From Stenotrophomonas bentonitica (GTDB lineage Bacteria > Pseudomonadota > Gammaproteobacteria > Xanthomonadales > Xanthomonadaceae), in assembly GCF_013185915.1 (NCBI RefSeq), contig NZ_JAAZUH010000002.1, positions 248,001 to 312,000 on the forward strand: a stretch of DNA of 64,000 bases. Direction: 5' to 3'. A program made the position numbers and the translations under genes. Below are positions 9,115 through 17,913 of the stretch, piece after piece. The notes beneath the pieces were generated by a model, which did no database searches, had not been told where the DNA came from, and worked only from the letters and a program-made list of their open reading frames with translations. Position 1 is the stretch's first letter; every line of letters begins with the position of its first letter.

Positions 9115-10483
9115 GTTCCGGCGCCACGGCATGGGCGACCGCCATGCGCAGCATCGTTGGGCTGATGTAGCGGCGGTGGGTACGGTCGATGGCGGCCATG
9201 TAAAAGCGGCCGAATGCGTTGTGGGTGCGCACGCGCGTGCCCAGCGAAATACGCACCTGGCCGTCGTCCAGCCGCTCCACCCGCACGCAGGAGCGGAACC
9301 GCAGGTGCCGGTCATCCGCGCCGAGCAGGACTTCGGCACTTCGGTCTTCGCGGCCCACCCGCTGCGCCAGTACCGGGAAGCGACCGGCGAACAGCTGGCC
9401 GCGGTCTTCGGACAACAGCGAGGAGACCGGGCAGCCCAACGGTGAGGTGCGCAGCCGCAGTGGCGCCACCAGCACGTTACGCACCGCCATCAGGCGACCC
9501 ACATTGGCCGGTGGGTTGAGGATGAATCCTTCCAACACCGTTTCCAGCAGCTTCCGGGCCGAGTGGCCTGGCACCGCATGCGCGGGCAGCAGCAGCGAAC
9601 CGTAATCCTGGTGATGGCTGCCTTCCGGCAGGGCCGCCTGCAGTAGGGAGTCGGCCGGCGCGGCACGCTGCTGGTGCAGGGGATACGCGTTCGGAAGACG
9701 GCTGACATAGCCGCGAATCGGGCGCAGCCGATGAAGCGCCGCACGCAGCCTGCCCACGTGGTCGCGGCTGTGTGCGCACAGCCGCCCGGCACACGAGCGC
9801 GACGGTGCATGCAGCGAAAGACTCACGCACGGCACGCGCTGCGGGTCGGTCTGGTCGAGCAGCGATTGCAGTGCGGGCGGCAGGGTGTCGGTGAGGCTGG
9901 GAAGGTCGGCGCTGTTGTCGGCCACCCGCGCGCGTTGCGCATCACTTAGCGGTCCGTGCTGGTCATTTGCATGGCAGGACAAGGCGAACAGTGCCGCGTG
10001 CGGCGCGCGCTGCGATACGAACTGGTGCCACGTGCCGCTGCCGAAGCGCACGGTAAACAGGCAGTCCGGTGGAATCTCCACGAAGCGAAGCGCCTGCACG
10101 AAGGCTGCTGGGTCGTGGTCCAGCTGGGTATCGGAAGCCGTGGAAAAACGCAGCTGCGCGCCGCCACTGCCAGACACGGCGGTGAACATGCGCGTACCGG
10201 CATGGCGATGGAACGGGTGGCCGTGCGGACCCACCGCAAACGAGTACAGCGACGACGGGTCCTGGTGTTCAACGTGCATGCCGCCAAGACGCGCCGAAGG
10301 TTCATCCAGTGCATCGACGAAGCGCGGATGCGCCGCCTGGCGGATGCCGGCGTCGCGCACCAGCTGGTCGCCGGCGCCAATGCCGAGCTGGGTGATGAGG
10401 GTCACTTCGACCGGGCTGCCGCCGCTGAAGGAGGGGAGGCTGATGCTTGGGAATGAACGGTCCGTGCGGGTCACTCCGGGCAT
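9077..10483 (-). CDS. Cupin-like domain fused to DUF2867
   Basis: The 468-residue protein appears to have two parts. Residues ~70-160 look like a single-domain cupin: a His cluster H-G-H-P-F-H-R-H (87-94) followed by G-T-W-H-Q-F with His153, which could bind a metal. The C-terminal ~170 residues resemble DUF2867, with the typical R-V-R-T-H-N-A-F-G-R-F-Y-M-A-A-I block. The function of the family is unknown. The gene starts 10 bases after the ArsR stop on the same strand, so the two form an operon and the regulator probably senses something related to this protein. The domain assignment is from memory of the families. Confidence 0.6.
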   Translation of the reverse strand: MPGVTRTDRSFPSISLPSFSGGSPVEVTLITQLGIGAGDQLVRDAGIRQAAHPRFVDALDEPSARLGGMHVEHQDPSSLYSFAVGPHGHPFHRHAGTRMFTAVSGSGGAQLRFSTASDTQLDHDPAAFVQALRFVEIPPDCLFTVRFGSGTWHQFVSQRAPHAALFALSCHANDQHGPLSDAQRARVADNSADLPSLTDTLPPALQSLLDQTDPQRVPCVSLSLHAPSRSCAGRLCAHSRDHVGRLRAALHRLRPIRGYVSRLPNAYPLHQQRAAPADSLLQAALPEGSHHQDYGSLLLPAHAVPGHSARKLLETVLEGFILNPPANVGRLMAVRNVLVAPLRLRTSPLGCPVSSLLSEDRGQLFAGRFPVLAQRVGREDRSAEVLLGADDRHLRFRSCVRVERLDDGQVRISLGTRVRTHNAFGRFYMAAIDRTHRRYISPTMLRMAVAHAVAPELSPSLPLQFAAG

Positions 10484-10493
10484 GGCGGGCTCC

Positions 10494-10823
10494 TCAGTCC
10501 TGGGCGGGATCGGAATTCTTGCGGTTACGCGCCTTGGCGCGGCTTTCGCGTTGCAGCGGTCCGCCCACGGGGCACACCTCGGCGGCCCACGCGAACAGGG
10601 TGTTCGCCAGTCGTGCGGGCACCTGGCGGAAATACACGAACTGGCCGCGCTTTTCGCGTTCGATCAACCCCGCGTCCTCGAGGATGCGCAGGTGGCTCGA
10701 CAGCGCCGGCTTGCTGAACTCGAAACGATCGCCCAGCTCGCCCGCGCTCAACTCGCCGCCATTGAGGTAGGCCAGGATCTGGCGGCGGGCGGGGGAGGCC
10801 AGGGCCTCGAAGATGCGGTCCAT
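10494..10823 (-). CDS. ArsR/SmtB-type winged-helix repressor
   Basis: The 109-residue protein is a single winged-helix domain: MDRIFEALASPARRQILAYL, then the recognition region F-S-K-P-A-L-S-S-H-L-R-I-L-E, then the wing I-E-R-E-K-R-G-Q-F-V-Y-F. No metal-binding cysteine pair is present; the one cysteine is near the C-terminus. It may therefore belong to the non-metal YgaV/SdpR-like branch. It is the first gene of a two-gene operon with the cupin/DUF2867 protein. An AT-rich inverted repeat abuts its start. Confidence 0.9.
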   Translation of the reverse strand: MDRIFEALASPARRQILAYLNGGELSAGELGDRFEFSKPALSSHLRILEDAGLIEREKRGQFVYFRQVPARLANTLFAWAAEVCPVGGPLQRESRAKARNRKNSDPAQD

Positions 10824-10825
10824 TC

Positions 10826-10849
10826 GGTTAGTTAATTAATTCGTTAACC
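10826..10849. promoter_or_regulatory. Operator candidate for the ArsR-type repressor
   Basis: An AT-rich island in GC-rich DNA directly before the arsR start. GGTTA and TAACC arms are separated by an AT-only core with repeated TTAA steps. Placement and AT-richness fit an ArsR autoregulatory operator overlapping the promoter. Confidence 0.55.
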
Positions 10850-10963
10850 AATTCTGCGCCCGGTCCTGCACCGCTGTCAAGCGGGTGCTGCGATGCAGGG
10901 CCGTCACCACCCCGTAACACTGAGCGCTTACCTTGCGCCGCACTTCAGGCGCGGGGCGGCACA

Positions 10964-11488
10964 GTGGCCGAGCAGGCAAGAGGGCGGCTGGCGCGGATGT
11001 TCGAGCAACATGCGCCGGTGCTTCGGGGGTTCTTCGTGCGCCGGGGGGCGCGACAGGACGCCGAGGACCTGGTGCAGGAGACGTATCTACGTCTGCTGCG
11101 TGCGCATGCGGGGCCTGGCGAGTCGATCGCCAACCCCGAGGCGTATCTGTTCACCGTCGCGCTGAACCTGGCGCGTGAGCAGGCCAGTCGCAGGCGCTGG
11201 GCCACCTTGCCGATCGAAGACATCGAACAGCTGGGCCAGGGCCTGGCCAGCGGGGAATGCGTGGAAGACGCCGCCGAACGCGAACAGCGCCGCCAGCGCC
11301 TGCAGGCACTGCTGGGAACGCTGCCCGAACACACCCGCGCGGTGCTGGTGATGCAGTACCGCGACGGGCTGAGCTACAAGCAGATCGCCGAGCGCATGGG
11401 CGTCTCCCCGCACATGGTGAAGAAGCACGTGGTGCGCGGGCTGTCGGTATGCCGCCGCGCGATGGGCGATGAGGAGGCACTGCGATGA
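10964..11488 (+). CDS. ECF sigma factor, FecI-type
   Basis: The 174-residue protein has sigma region 2 (about 10-75, with D-A-E-D-L-V-Q-E-T-Y-L-R-L) and region 4 (about 115-165, with G-L-S-Y-K-Q-I-A-E-R-M-G-V-S-P-H-M-V-K-K-H). The C-terminal pattern H-M-V-K-K-H-V-V-R-G-L is typical of iron-type FecI sigma factors. The open frame begins at a GTG (10964); the ATG at 10997 (MFEQHAPVL) is an alternative. Its stop overlaps the FecR start by four bases, and the STN-containing receptor follows, so it should transcribe that receptor when signalled. Confidence 0.92.
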   Translation: MAEQARGRLARMFEQHAPVLRGFFVRRGARQDAEDLVQETYLRLLRAHAGPGESIANPEAYLFTVALNLAREQASRRRWATLPIEDIEQLGQGLASGECVEDAAEREQRRQRLQALLGTLPEHTRAVLVMQYRDGLSYKQIAERMGVSPHMVKKHVVRGLSVCRRAMGDEEALR

Positions 11489-12546
11489 GCGGGCCCACGC
11501 TGCACCCTGCCGCGCTGACCCAGGCCGCCGCGCACTGGCACGCGCTGCAACGCCAGGGCAATGTGTCGCCTGCGCAGCAACGCGCCTTCCTGGACTGGCT
11601 GCTGGTCTCGCCCGAACATCTGCGCGAGTACCTGGTCATCAGCGAAACCGCCGGCGCGTTGGGTGAGGCGCTGCGCGCGATGCCCGACGACCTGGACGTC
11701 CTGCTGGCCACGCCGGTGCCGCGCAGCGCCGACGACAACGTGGTGCAGCTGCCTGTACGTGGTGCGCCTGCGACCGCCCCGACGCAGCGTCGCAGGCGCC
11801 GTTTGCCGGCCCTTGCCGCCGCCGCCGCGCTGGTGCTGGCGGTCGGCATCGGCACGCCGCTGGCGTGGCCGCGTACCAGCCACTACGTTGCCGCCCACGG
11901 TCAGCCGCAACAGATCCGGCTGAGCGACGACAGCCTGGTCCATCTCGATGCCGACAGTGAACTGTCCGTACGCATGAGCCTGTTCGCGCGCCGGGTGGAA
12001 CTGGAGCGCGGCCAGGCCAGCTTCGTGGTGGCGCCGGGCCGGCGCCCCTTCGCGGTGCATGCCGGCGGGCTCAAGGTGACTGACATCGGCACCACCTTCG
12101 ACGTCTCGCTGCTGCGCGAGCAGGCTCGCATCGCGGTCAGCGAGGGTCGGGTGCAGGTGCGCGGCGACAGTGGCCGTGGCCGCCTGCTGGCCGACCTCTG
12201 GGCAGGCAAAGTGGCGCAGGTGGACTACCGCGACCAGCGCGTGCGGATCCTCGACGAAGACGCGGCCAGCATGACCGCCTGGTGGCAGGGCCGCGTGGTA
12301 TTCCGCGACGAGCCACTGCGCGACGTGGCTGATCGCTTCAACCGGCGCAACACGCAGCGCCTGCGCGTCAGCGACGACGCAGGCACGCTGCGCATCACCG
12401 GCAACCTGCGTGCCGACGACCTCGGCTCGCTGCGCGCGTTCCTCGACCAGCAACCGGCGTTGCAGACCTCGCAGCAGGGCGGCCTCATCGATGTGCGCAT
12501 GCGCACGCCGGGCACCGACGCTGTCAAAAAAAATTCATCGAAATAG
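11485..12546 (+). CDS. FecR-type transmembrane anti-sigma factor/sigma activator
   Basis: The 353-residue protein has the usual order: a cytoplasmic N-terminal sigma-binding segment (1-100, DUF4880-like, with F-L-D-W-L-L-V-S-P-E-H), one membrane span at about 107-124 after an R-rich stop-transfer signal, a periplasmic FecR domain (about 133-225, with L-A-G-like strands and T-D-I-G-T-T-F-D-V), and a C-terminal DUF4974-like signalling domain (283-345). In FecR systems this periplasmic part contacts the STN domain of the receptor. It overlaps the sigma gene by ATGA, which points to coupled translation, and the STN receptor follows 71 bases downstream. Confidence 0.9.
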   Translation: MSGPTLHPAALTQAAAHWHALQRQGNVSPAQQRAFLDWLLVSPEHLREYLVISETAGALGEALRAMPDDLDVLLATPVPRSADDNVVQLPVRGAPATAPTQRRRRRLPALAAAAALVLAVGIGTPLAWPRTSHYVAAHGQPQQIRLSDDSLVHLDADSELSVRMSLFARRVELERGQASFVVAPGRRPFAVHAGGLKVTDIGTTFDVSLLREQARIAVSEGRVQVRGDSGRGRLLADLWAGKVAQVDYRDQRVRILDEDAASMTAWWQGRVVFRDEPLRDVADRFNRRNTQRLRVSDDAGTLRITGNLRADDLGSLRAFLDQQPALQTSQQGGLIDVRMRTPGTDAVKKNSSK

Positions 12547-12617
12547 CGGTGCCCGATCCGCGCGCTGCGGCCTCGTAGTTGGGGAAAGCCACCGCCATTC
12601 CCTCACTGGATCCCACG

Positions 12618-15600
12618 ATGCGCCGCACTCTGTTCCTTTCGATCGCCCTTGCCCTGCAGGTCACCGCGACCACCGCTGCCGCCGAACCCACCCGTGTTTC
12701 CGCCGAGGCCATCGCCTCGCAGCCGCTGGACCGGGCGCTCAACGCGCTGTCGCGCCAGACCGGCCTGCAGTTCGTCTACAACACGCAGACCGCCGGCAAC
12801 CCGCGCACGCCGGCGGTGCCGGCCGGGCTCTCCGCCGACGCGGCACTGGGCCGCCTGCTGGCCGGTACCGGGCTGCGCTACCGCTACCTCAACGCCACCA
12901 CGGTGACGATTGAGTCGGACGCCGCGGGCACCGAGCCGAGCTCGGGGATGGCCACGCCAATGGCCGTGGCAGGCGCCCAAGGCGCACCGCTGCAGGCCGC
13001 CGCCACGGGCGAAGGCGTCAATCCGCAGAACCTGGAAACCATCCAGGTCACCGGCAGCTACAGCCGCAGCCTGGAGCAGGCAGTTGACCTGAAGCGCACC
13101 AACATCGGCTTTTCCGATTCGATCGTCGCCACCGACGTGGCCGACTTTCCGGAACAGAACCTTGCCGAAGCGCTGCAGCGCGTGCCGGGCGTAACCATCG
13201 AACGCAGCAAGGGGCTGGGCACCAAGGTCAACGTGCGCGGCCTGCCGTCGGAGTACACGCTGGTCTCGATCAACGACCTGGCTACCGCGTCGGGCAGCGG
13301 CGGCCGCGACGTCGAGTTCGACATGTTCGCTTCCGAGATCATCCAGCAGGTGACGGTGCAGAAGTCGCCGACCGCCGCCGACGAGGAAGGCGGCATTGCC
13401 GGCTCGGTGAAGATCAGCACCGCGCGTCCGTTCGACTACAACGAGCGCAAGCTGGTGGTGGCGGCCGAAGCCGCGCACAACAGCATCTCCGAAGAAGTGG
13501 ATCCGCGTTTCGCGTTCCTGGCCGCCGACACCTGGGGCGACTGGGGCGGCCTGGTGTCGTACTCGCAGTCCAAGCGTACCAACCGCACCGACTCCACCTC
13601 GGGCATCAATTTCCGCCCGATGTCGCGCTTCCTCAGTGCCTCCGGCACCCGCGGCACCCAGGCGCAGGCGGTGCTGGCGCGCGACGCCGGGGTCAACATC
13701 GTCAACCGCAACGACACCGATGAAACCAACCTGGTCGTCTTCCAGGACAAGGTCGGCGACCGCGTGTACCTCAACGAACAGGACAAGTGGGGCGCCACCG
13801 CCTCGCTGCAGTACAAGCCGAACAGCAGCTTCAGCCTGACCTTCGACGCGATGCTGGGCGGCTACGATTCCACCGAAGACGAGTACGATGCCGCCGCGTA
13901 CTCCGCTTCCAGTCGCAGCACCCTGGACACCATCCACGAGTACGACGCCACCACCCTGTCCGAGTACGGCATGGTGGTACTACGCGATGTCTCCTACACC
14001 GCCACCCAGCACGAGATGCTGAGCAAGGAGCGGATCAACAAGACCGACTACAGCCAGTACAGCGTTGCGATGGACTGGAAGGGCCAGGACTGGTACGTGG
14101 ACGCCATGGCCGGTTACTCGGGCGCGGAGAAGACCTCGGACTACTCCAATCTCAAGCACGTGGCCTATGCGCCGTCGCGCACCCGCTGGACCGGCCGCAG
14201 CGGCGAGACCGTTCCCAGCACCCCGGGTGGCTTCGACATGTACAACGCCTCGGACAAGTACCTGTTCGAGGCGTACGAAACCACGCTGGAGAAGGTGGAC
14301 GACGACAAGTACGCCACCCAGGTCAACGTGACCCGCATGCTCGACCTGGCCTTCCTGCCGGCGCTGCGCGACATCAAGTTCGGCGCGCGCTATACCGACC
14401 GCTCCAAGCAGCGCCAGTACGGTGAGCTGAAGATCACCGGTCCCGGCCCGGGCAGCAGCGCGTGGGTGAACACCCGCACCATGGCCGACAGCCCGTTGCA
14501 GTCGATCGGCGACATCGTCCCCGGCGGCGGCTACACCATCAAGGACCTGGACTGGCAGCAGGTCTCCAACGACTACGCACGCCGCGCGTTCCGCTATGAC
14601 GGCTTCTACACCCCGTTCGACGCCGGCCAGTTCTACCAGGTCGACGAGAAGGTGATGAGCCTGTACGCCATGACCGACTTCGCGTTCGACATCGGCCACG
14701 TGCCGGTGACCATCAATGCCGGTGCGCGTTACGTGGACACCAAGGTCAACTCGTTCGGCTACCACCCGATCCAGCGCCCGGACGGGAGCACCGGCTACAC
14801 CGACGCCCCGGTCTCCAAGGACGGCAGCTACGACGACCTGCTGCCCAGCTTCAACATGACCGCGGAACTGTCGCAGGGCCTGCTGCTGCGCGCTGCGGCG
14901 TCCAAGGTGATGATGCGCCCGGCACTGACCGACATCGCCTACAAGCGCACCGCCAGCTGGGGCTCGTACCGCTTCACCGACGGCAACCCGGAGCTGAAGC
15001 CGACCTATGCCAAGCAGTGGGAAGTCGGCCTTGAGAAGTACCTGGACAACGGTGCGCTGTTTGCCGCGTCGTACTTCCGCAAGAACATCGACGGCGTGGT
15101 GATCAACTCGCTCACCGGCGTGGTCGAAGACGTGGCGGTATACAACGCCAACGGCACCCTGAACGGCATCTTCGACTTCGACGTGTACCAGCCGGTCAAC
15201 GCCAAGGGCTCCTACCAGGTCGACGGCGTGGAACTGGTCGCGCAGCTGCCGCTGGGCATGTTCACCCCGGTGCTGGAAGGGTTCGGCATCAATGCCAACT
15301 ACACCATGCTGGACAGCTCGCTGGCCGGCGAGTCCGACCTGGGCATCCGCACCCCGATGCCGGGCCTGTCCGAGAAGACCTGGAACTTCACGGCCTACTA
15401 CGAGAACGACCGCTTCGACGCGCGCGTGTCTTACAACCACAAGGACGAGTACGTGGAGTCGATCGGCTATGACATGTACCCGATCTGGCGCGATGCGTAT
15501 GGCCAGATGGATGTCTCGATCGGCTACCGGATCACCGACAACATCAAGATCAGCCTGAAGGGCATCAATCTCACCAACGAGATCACCAGCGGCTACACCA

Positions 15601-15674
15601 TGGACCCGTCGTTCCCGACCATGTACGAAGCCTCGGGTCGCCGCATCAGCCTGGGCCTGCGTGCCGACTTCTGA
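12618..15674 (+). CDS. TonB-dependent transducer/receptor with STN domain
   Basis: The 1,018-residue outer-membrane receptor starts at the ATG at 12618, which begins a clear signal peptide (MRRTLFLSIALALQ..., cut near residue 22). Residues ~28-95 form a secretin/TonB short N-terminal (STN) domain, which in FecA-type receptors signals to FecR. A TonB-box-like ETIQVTG lies near 140, then the plug (A-L-Q-R-V-P-G-V-T-I-E-R), then a long beta-barrel ending in aromatic Phe. The barrel style is that of large Xanthomonadaceae receptors used for sugars and other organic nutrients rather than classical siderophore receptors; this is inference. The FecI/FecR genes lie upstream and an exported hydrolase lies directly downstream. 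Confidence 0.92.
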   Translation: MRRTLFLSIALALQVTATTAAAEPTRVSAEAIASQPLDRALNALSRQTGLQFVYNTQTAGNPRTPAVPAGLSADAALGRLLAGTGLRYRYLNATTVTIESDAAGTEPSSGMATPMAVAGAQGAPLQAAATGEGVNPQNLETIQVTGSYSRSLEQAVDLKRTNIGFSDSIVATDVADFPEQNLAEALQRVPGVTIERSKGLGTKVNVRGLPSEYTLVSINDLATASGSGGRDVEFDMFASEIIQQVTVQKSPTAADEEGGIAGSVKISTARPFDYNERKLVVAAEAAHNSISEEVDPRFAFLAADTWGDWGGLVSYSQSKRTNRTDSTSGINFRPMSRFLSASGTRGTQAQAVLARDAGVNIVNRNDTDETNLVVFQDKVGDRVYLNEQDKWGATASLQYKPNSSFSLTFDAMLGGYDSTEDEYDAAAYSASSRSTLDTIHEYDATTLSEYGMVVLRDVSYTATQHEMLSKERINKTDYSQYSVAMDWKGQDWYVDAMAGYSGAEKTSDYSNLKHVAYAPSRTRWTGRSGETVPSTPGGFDMYNASDKYLFEAYETTLEKVDDDKYATQVNVTRMLDLAFLPALRDIKFGARYTDRSKQRQYGELKITGPGPGSSAWVNTRTMADSPLQSIGDIVPGGGYTIKDLDWQQVSNDYARRAFRYDGFYTPFDAGQFYQVDEKVMSLYAMTDFAFDIGHVPVTINAGARYVDTKVNSFGYHPIQRPDGSTGYTDAPVSKDGSYDDLLPSFNMTAELSQGLLLRAAASKVMMRPALTDIAYKRTASWGSYRFTDGNPELKPTYAKQWEVGLEKYLDNGALFAASYFRKNIDGVVINSLTGVVEDVAVYNANGTLNGIFDFDVYQPVNAKGSYQVDGVELVAQLPLGMFTPVLEGFGINANYTMLDSSLAGESDLGIRTPMPGLSEKTWNFTAYYENDRFDARVSYNHKDEYVESIGYDMYPIWRDAYGQMDVSIGYRITDNIKISLKGINLTNEITSGYTMDPSFPTMYEASGRRISLGLRADF

Positions 15675-15681
15675 TTGATCT

Positions 15682-15715
15682 CCCCCTGCCTGTCGCCCGC
15701 GCGGCAGGCAGGGGG
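15682..15715. terminator. Strong hairpin between receptor and PHP gene
   Basis: CCCCCTGCCTG and CAGGCAGGGGG pair (11 bp) around a 12-base loop, 8 bases after the receptor stop and 17 bases before the next start. There is no T run. It could lower transcription into the hydrolase gene or protect the receptor mRNA 3' end. Confidence 0.55.
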
Positions 15716-15731
15716 CCTGCAAGGAACCTTC

Positions 15732-17099
15732 ATGCGTACTCTTCTCCTGCTGGCGCTGCTCGCGCCGGCCCTGGCCAGTGCGGCCAACACCGACCCCGAT
15801 GCCGGCCGCGACTGGCAGCCCGGCGACCATCACGTCCATAGCGAATGGAGCATGGACTGGGACCGCAGCACCACGCCGCCCACCCCGATCCGCGGGGGCG
15901 ATTCGTCCTACACCCGTACCCGCAACGCGCAGCAGGCACGCCACTTCGGCCTGCGCTGGATGGTGCACACCGACCACGGCGGCCCCGGCCACTCGGCGGT
16001 GACCCGCGACCACGCCTATCCCGCATTGCTGCAGGCCCGCCGCGACGTGCCCGACCTGATCCAGTTCAACGGCATGGAGTTCGACGTGCCGGCCGGCGAG
16101 CACGCCTCGCTGATCATTGCGCCCGGTCCGAAGGAAGGCGAGCAGTTGTTCGCCATCGAACGCGACTACAGCCGCGGTGAGCCGCTGCAGGAAGGCAGCC
16201 GTGACACCCACCAGCACATGCTCGACGCGCTGGCCCACATGCGCGGCCTGCAGCCGCTGCCGGTGATGCTTATCAACCACCCTTCGCGAACCGCGACCGG
16301 GGTGGGGCAGTGGGGAGAAGTAACGCCGGCCGAGCTGGTCGCGTGGCACGCCGCAGCCCCGCACGTACTGGTCGGCATGGAAGGCGCACCGGGCCACCAG
16401 GCCACCCGCACCGAGCGGGGCCTGTACCGCAATGCGGCGGCGCCGACCTTTGGTGGCTTCGACCAGATCACCACGCAGGTGGGCGGCGTGTGGGACCAGA
16501 TGCTGGCCGCCGGCACCCGGTTCTGGATCACCGCCAGTTCCGATTCGCATGTGAACCAGCGTGATGGGGGCAGCGACTTCGACCCGGGCGAGTACAGCAA
16601 GACTTATGTGTGGGCACGGCCTGAGGCCGGGGACATCATGGGCGGCGTGCGGGGCGGCCGCATGTTCGCCGTCACCGGCGACCTGATCGATGCAATGGAG
16701 TTCAGCGTGCGGGCCGCAGACGGCGGCAAGGTAGCGCGTATGGGCGACGCGTTGGCGATCCCGGCTGGCAAGCCGATGCGGATCCAGCTGCGCGTGCGCC
16801 GGCCGGAATCGGCCAACGCGGTGGGCCAGCATCCGGCGCTGCGGCAGATCCAGCTGATCGTCGGCAGTGGCGGTGCAGATGCACCGAAGATGCAGACCCG
16901 CCGCTTCACCGCGAAGGACTGGACGCAGGAAGGCGAGTGGTACCAGATCGCGTGGGAGCTGCCTGCACCGGCCGGCGGCAGTTTTGTGCGTGCGCGCGGC
17001 AGCAACACCGATGAACCCACGCCGCTGGCCGATATCAAGGGCGAGGATCCGTGGCAGGACCTGTGGTTCTATTCGAATCCGGTGTTCATCACGCGGTGA
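15732..17099 (+). CDS. Exported PHP-fold (CehA/McbA-like) metallohydrolase
   Basis: The 455-residue protein starts at the ATG at 15732, with AAGGAA 6 bases upstream and a cleavable signal peptide (MRTLLLLALLAPALASA). Metal-binding motifs of the PHP superfamily follow in order: D-H-H-V-H (32-36), H-T-D-H (79-82), G-M-E-F-D (near 117), N-H-P-S-R (near 195), and S-S-D-S-H near 280. PHP proteins hydrolyse phosphoesters or, in CehA/McbA types, carbamates. The signal places the enzyme in the periplasm. Its position after the FecI-FecR-STN receptor suggests that it processes the receptor's cargo, but the substrate cannot be read from the sequence. Confidence 0.8.
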   Translation: MRTLLLLALLAPALASAANTDPDAGRDWQPGDHHVHSEWSMDWDRSTTPPTPIRGGDSSYTRTRNAQQARHFGLRWMVHTDHGGPGHSAVTRDHAYPALLQARRDVPDLIQFNGMEFDVPAGEHASLIIAPGPKEGEQLFAIERDYSRGEPLQEGSRDTHQHMLDALAHMRGLQPLPVMLINHPSRTATGVGQWGEVTPAELVAWHAAAPHVLVGMEGAPGHQATRTERGLYRNAAAPTFGGFDQITTQVGGVWDQMLAAGTRFWITASSDSHVNQRDGGSDFDPGEYSKTYVWARPEAGDIMGGVRGGRMFAVTGDLIDAMEFSVRAADGGKVARMGDALAIPAGKPMRIQLRVRRPESANAVGQHPALRQIQLIVGSGGADAPKMQTRRFTAKDWTQEGEWYQIAWELPAPAGGSFVRARGSNTDEPTPLADIKGEDPWQDLWFYSNPVFITR

Positions 17100-17120
17100 A
17101 ACGCTGCGGGCGGTGGAAGC

Positions 17121-17137
17121 GCCGGGCGTTGCCCGGC
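17121..17137. repeat. SMAG-like palindrome
   Basis: GCCGGGCGTTGCCCGGC forms a 7-bp stem about 20 bases after the PHP gene stop. It resembles the GTAGAGCC family but has lost the GTAG head. Confidence 0.5.
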
Positions 17138-17184
17138 CGGTTTCGATCAACGGTCATGCGTTACCGGGCATTGAACATCTATCG

Positions 17185-17337
17185 GCGGTTGTTTGGGAAC
17201 CAACCCTACCGATGCGGCATTCCGGCGTTCTGGCATGCCGTCGTCCGTCGGCATGCGTACGGGGCAACGGAACGCGAGGTCATCCTCCGACGCGCACGAT
17301 GCTTCGTCGGTAGGGTCGCATCCCGATCGACCGCACG
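17185..17337. repeat. Pair of opposed GGTAGGGTC-type repeats filling a gene-free gap
   Basis: The 375-base gap 17100-17474 has no convincing gene. It holds two inverted copies of one repeat. Copy 1 at 17185-17211 reads, on the minus strand, GGTAGGGTTGGTTCCCAAAC and onward. Copy 2 at 17308-17337 reads CGGTAGGGTCGCATCCCGAT followed by CGACCGCACG. The same opposed pair recurs at 61321-61415, and a single copy lies at 54237-54265. Each copy can fold on its own. Confidence 0.7.
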
Positions 17338-17474
17338 TAACGGCGCCACGCCCGATGGGGCGTGACCTCTGAACGCAGTAGCGCTCTGCCCCGTGAACGC
17401 CGTGACAGCACCCCTGCACGACCCGGTCACGGCCACGCGCTGACCCTTGGTTCACACGTTTCCCGGAGCCATCG

Positions 17475-17909
17475 ATGACCACCCTGACCCTGCATGACCT
17501 GGCCAAGAAAATGGCCGGTATCGACTTCACCATGCTGCAGACGTTCGCCGACAACGGTGAGATCGCCGGTCGACCGATGAGCAACAACGGCGATGTCGAC
17601 TACGACGGCGACAGCTGGTTCTTCGCTCTCGACAGCACCGACATGGTCCGCGAGCTGCAGGCCGAACCCAAGGTGGCGCTGAGCTTTACCGGCAGCAAGG
17701 GCCTGCTCGGCAAGCCGCCGCTGTTCGTGTTCGTGCAGGGCAAGGCCCGCCTGGTGCGCGACAAGGAGGTCATGCGCGAACACTGGCAGAAGAGCCTGGA
17801 GCGCTGGTTCGAGCAGGGCATCGATACGCCGGGTCTGGTCCTCATCCACGTCCACGCCCACCGCATCCACTACTGGGACGGCGAAGACCAGGGCGAGATG
17901 CGGCTTTGA
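17475..17909 (+). CDS. General stress protein 26-like flavin-binding (PNPOx-fold) protein
   Basis: The 144-residue protein has the split-barrel fold of the pyridoxamine-phosphate-oxidase-like family: an N-terminal I-D-F-T-M-L-Q-T helix, R-P-M-S-N then W-F-F-A-L strand, and the pairing K-V-A-L-S-F, V-Q-G-K-A-R-L-V. Members such as Xanthomonas and Bacillus general stress protein 26 bind FMN or FAD. GGAG lies upstream of the ATG. Only four bases separate its stop from the next gene, so the two are probably co-transcribed. Confidence 0.85.
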   Translation: MTTLTLHDLAKKMAGIDFTMLQTFADNGEIAGRPMSNNGDVDYDGDSWFFALDSTDMVRELQAEPKVALSFTGSKGLLGKPPLFVFVQGKARLVRDKEVMREHWQKSLERWFEQGIDTPGLVLIHVHAHRIHYWDGEDQGEMRL

Positions 17910-17913
17910 GGCC

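Noticed and set aside
10908..10935. A GTAA...TTAC inverted repeat upstream of the FecI gene as an operator
   Set aside because: Only four bases pair at each end and the interior does not match, which is expected by chance.
13980..17150. A 1,056-residue open frame on the minus strand opposite the TonB receptor and PHP genes
   Set aside because: It is a mirror frame of high-GC coding DNA; the plus-strand genes have clear domains, signals and start sites, and the minus frame shows no recognisable domain and an Arg/His/Val-heavy composition.
17100..17474. A short gene in the gap after the PHP hydrolase
   Set aside because: Open frames of about 100 codons cross the repeats and show no protein-like pattern; the gap is explained by REP-like elements.
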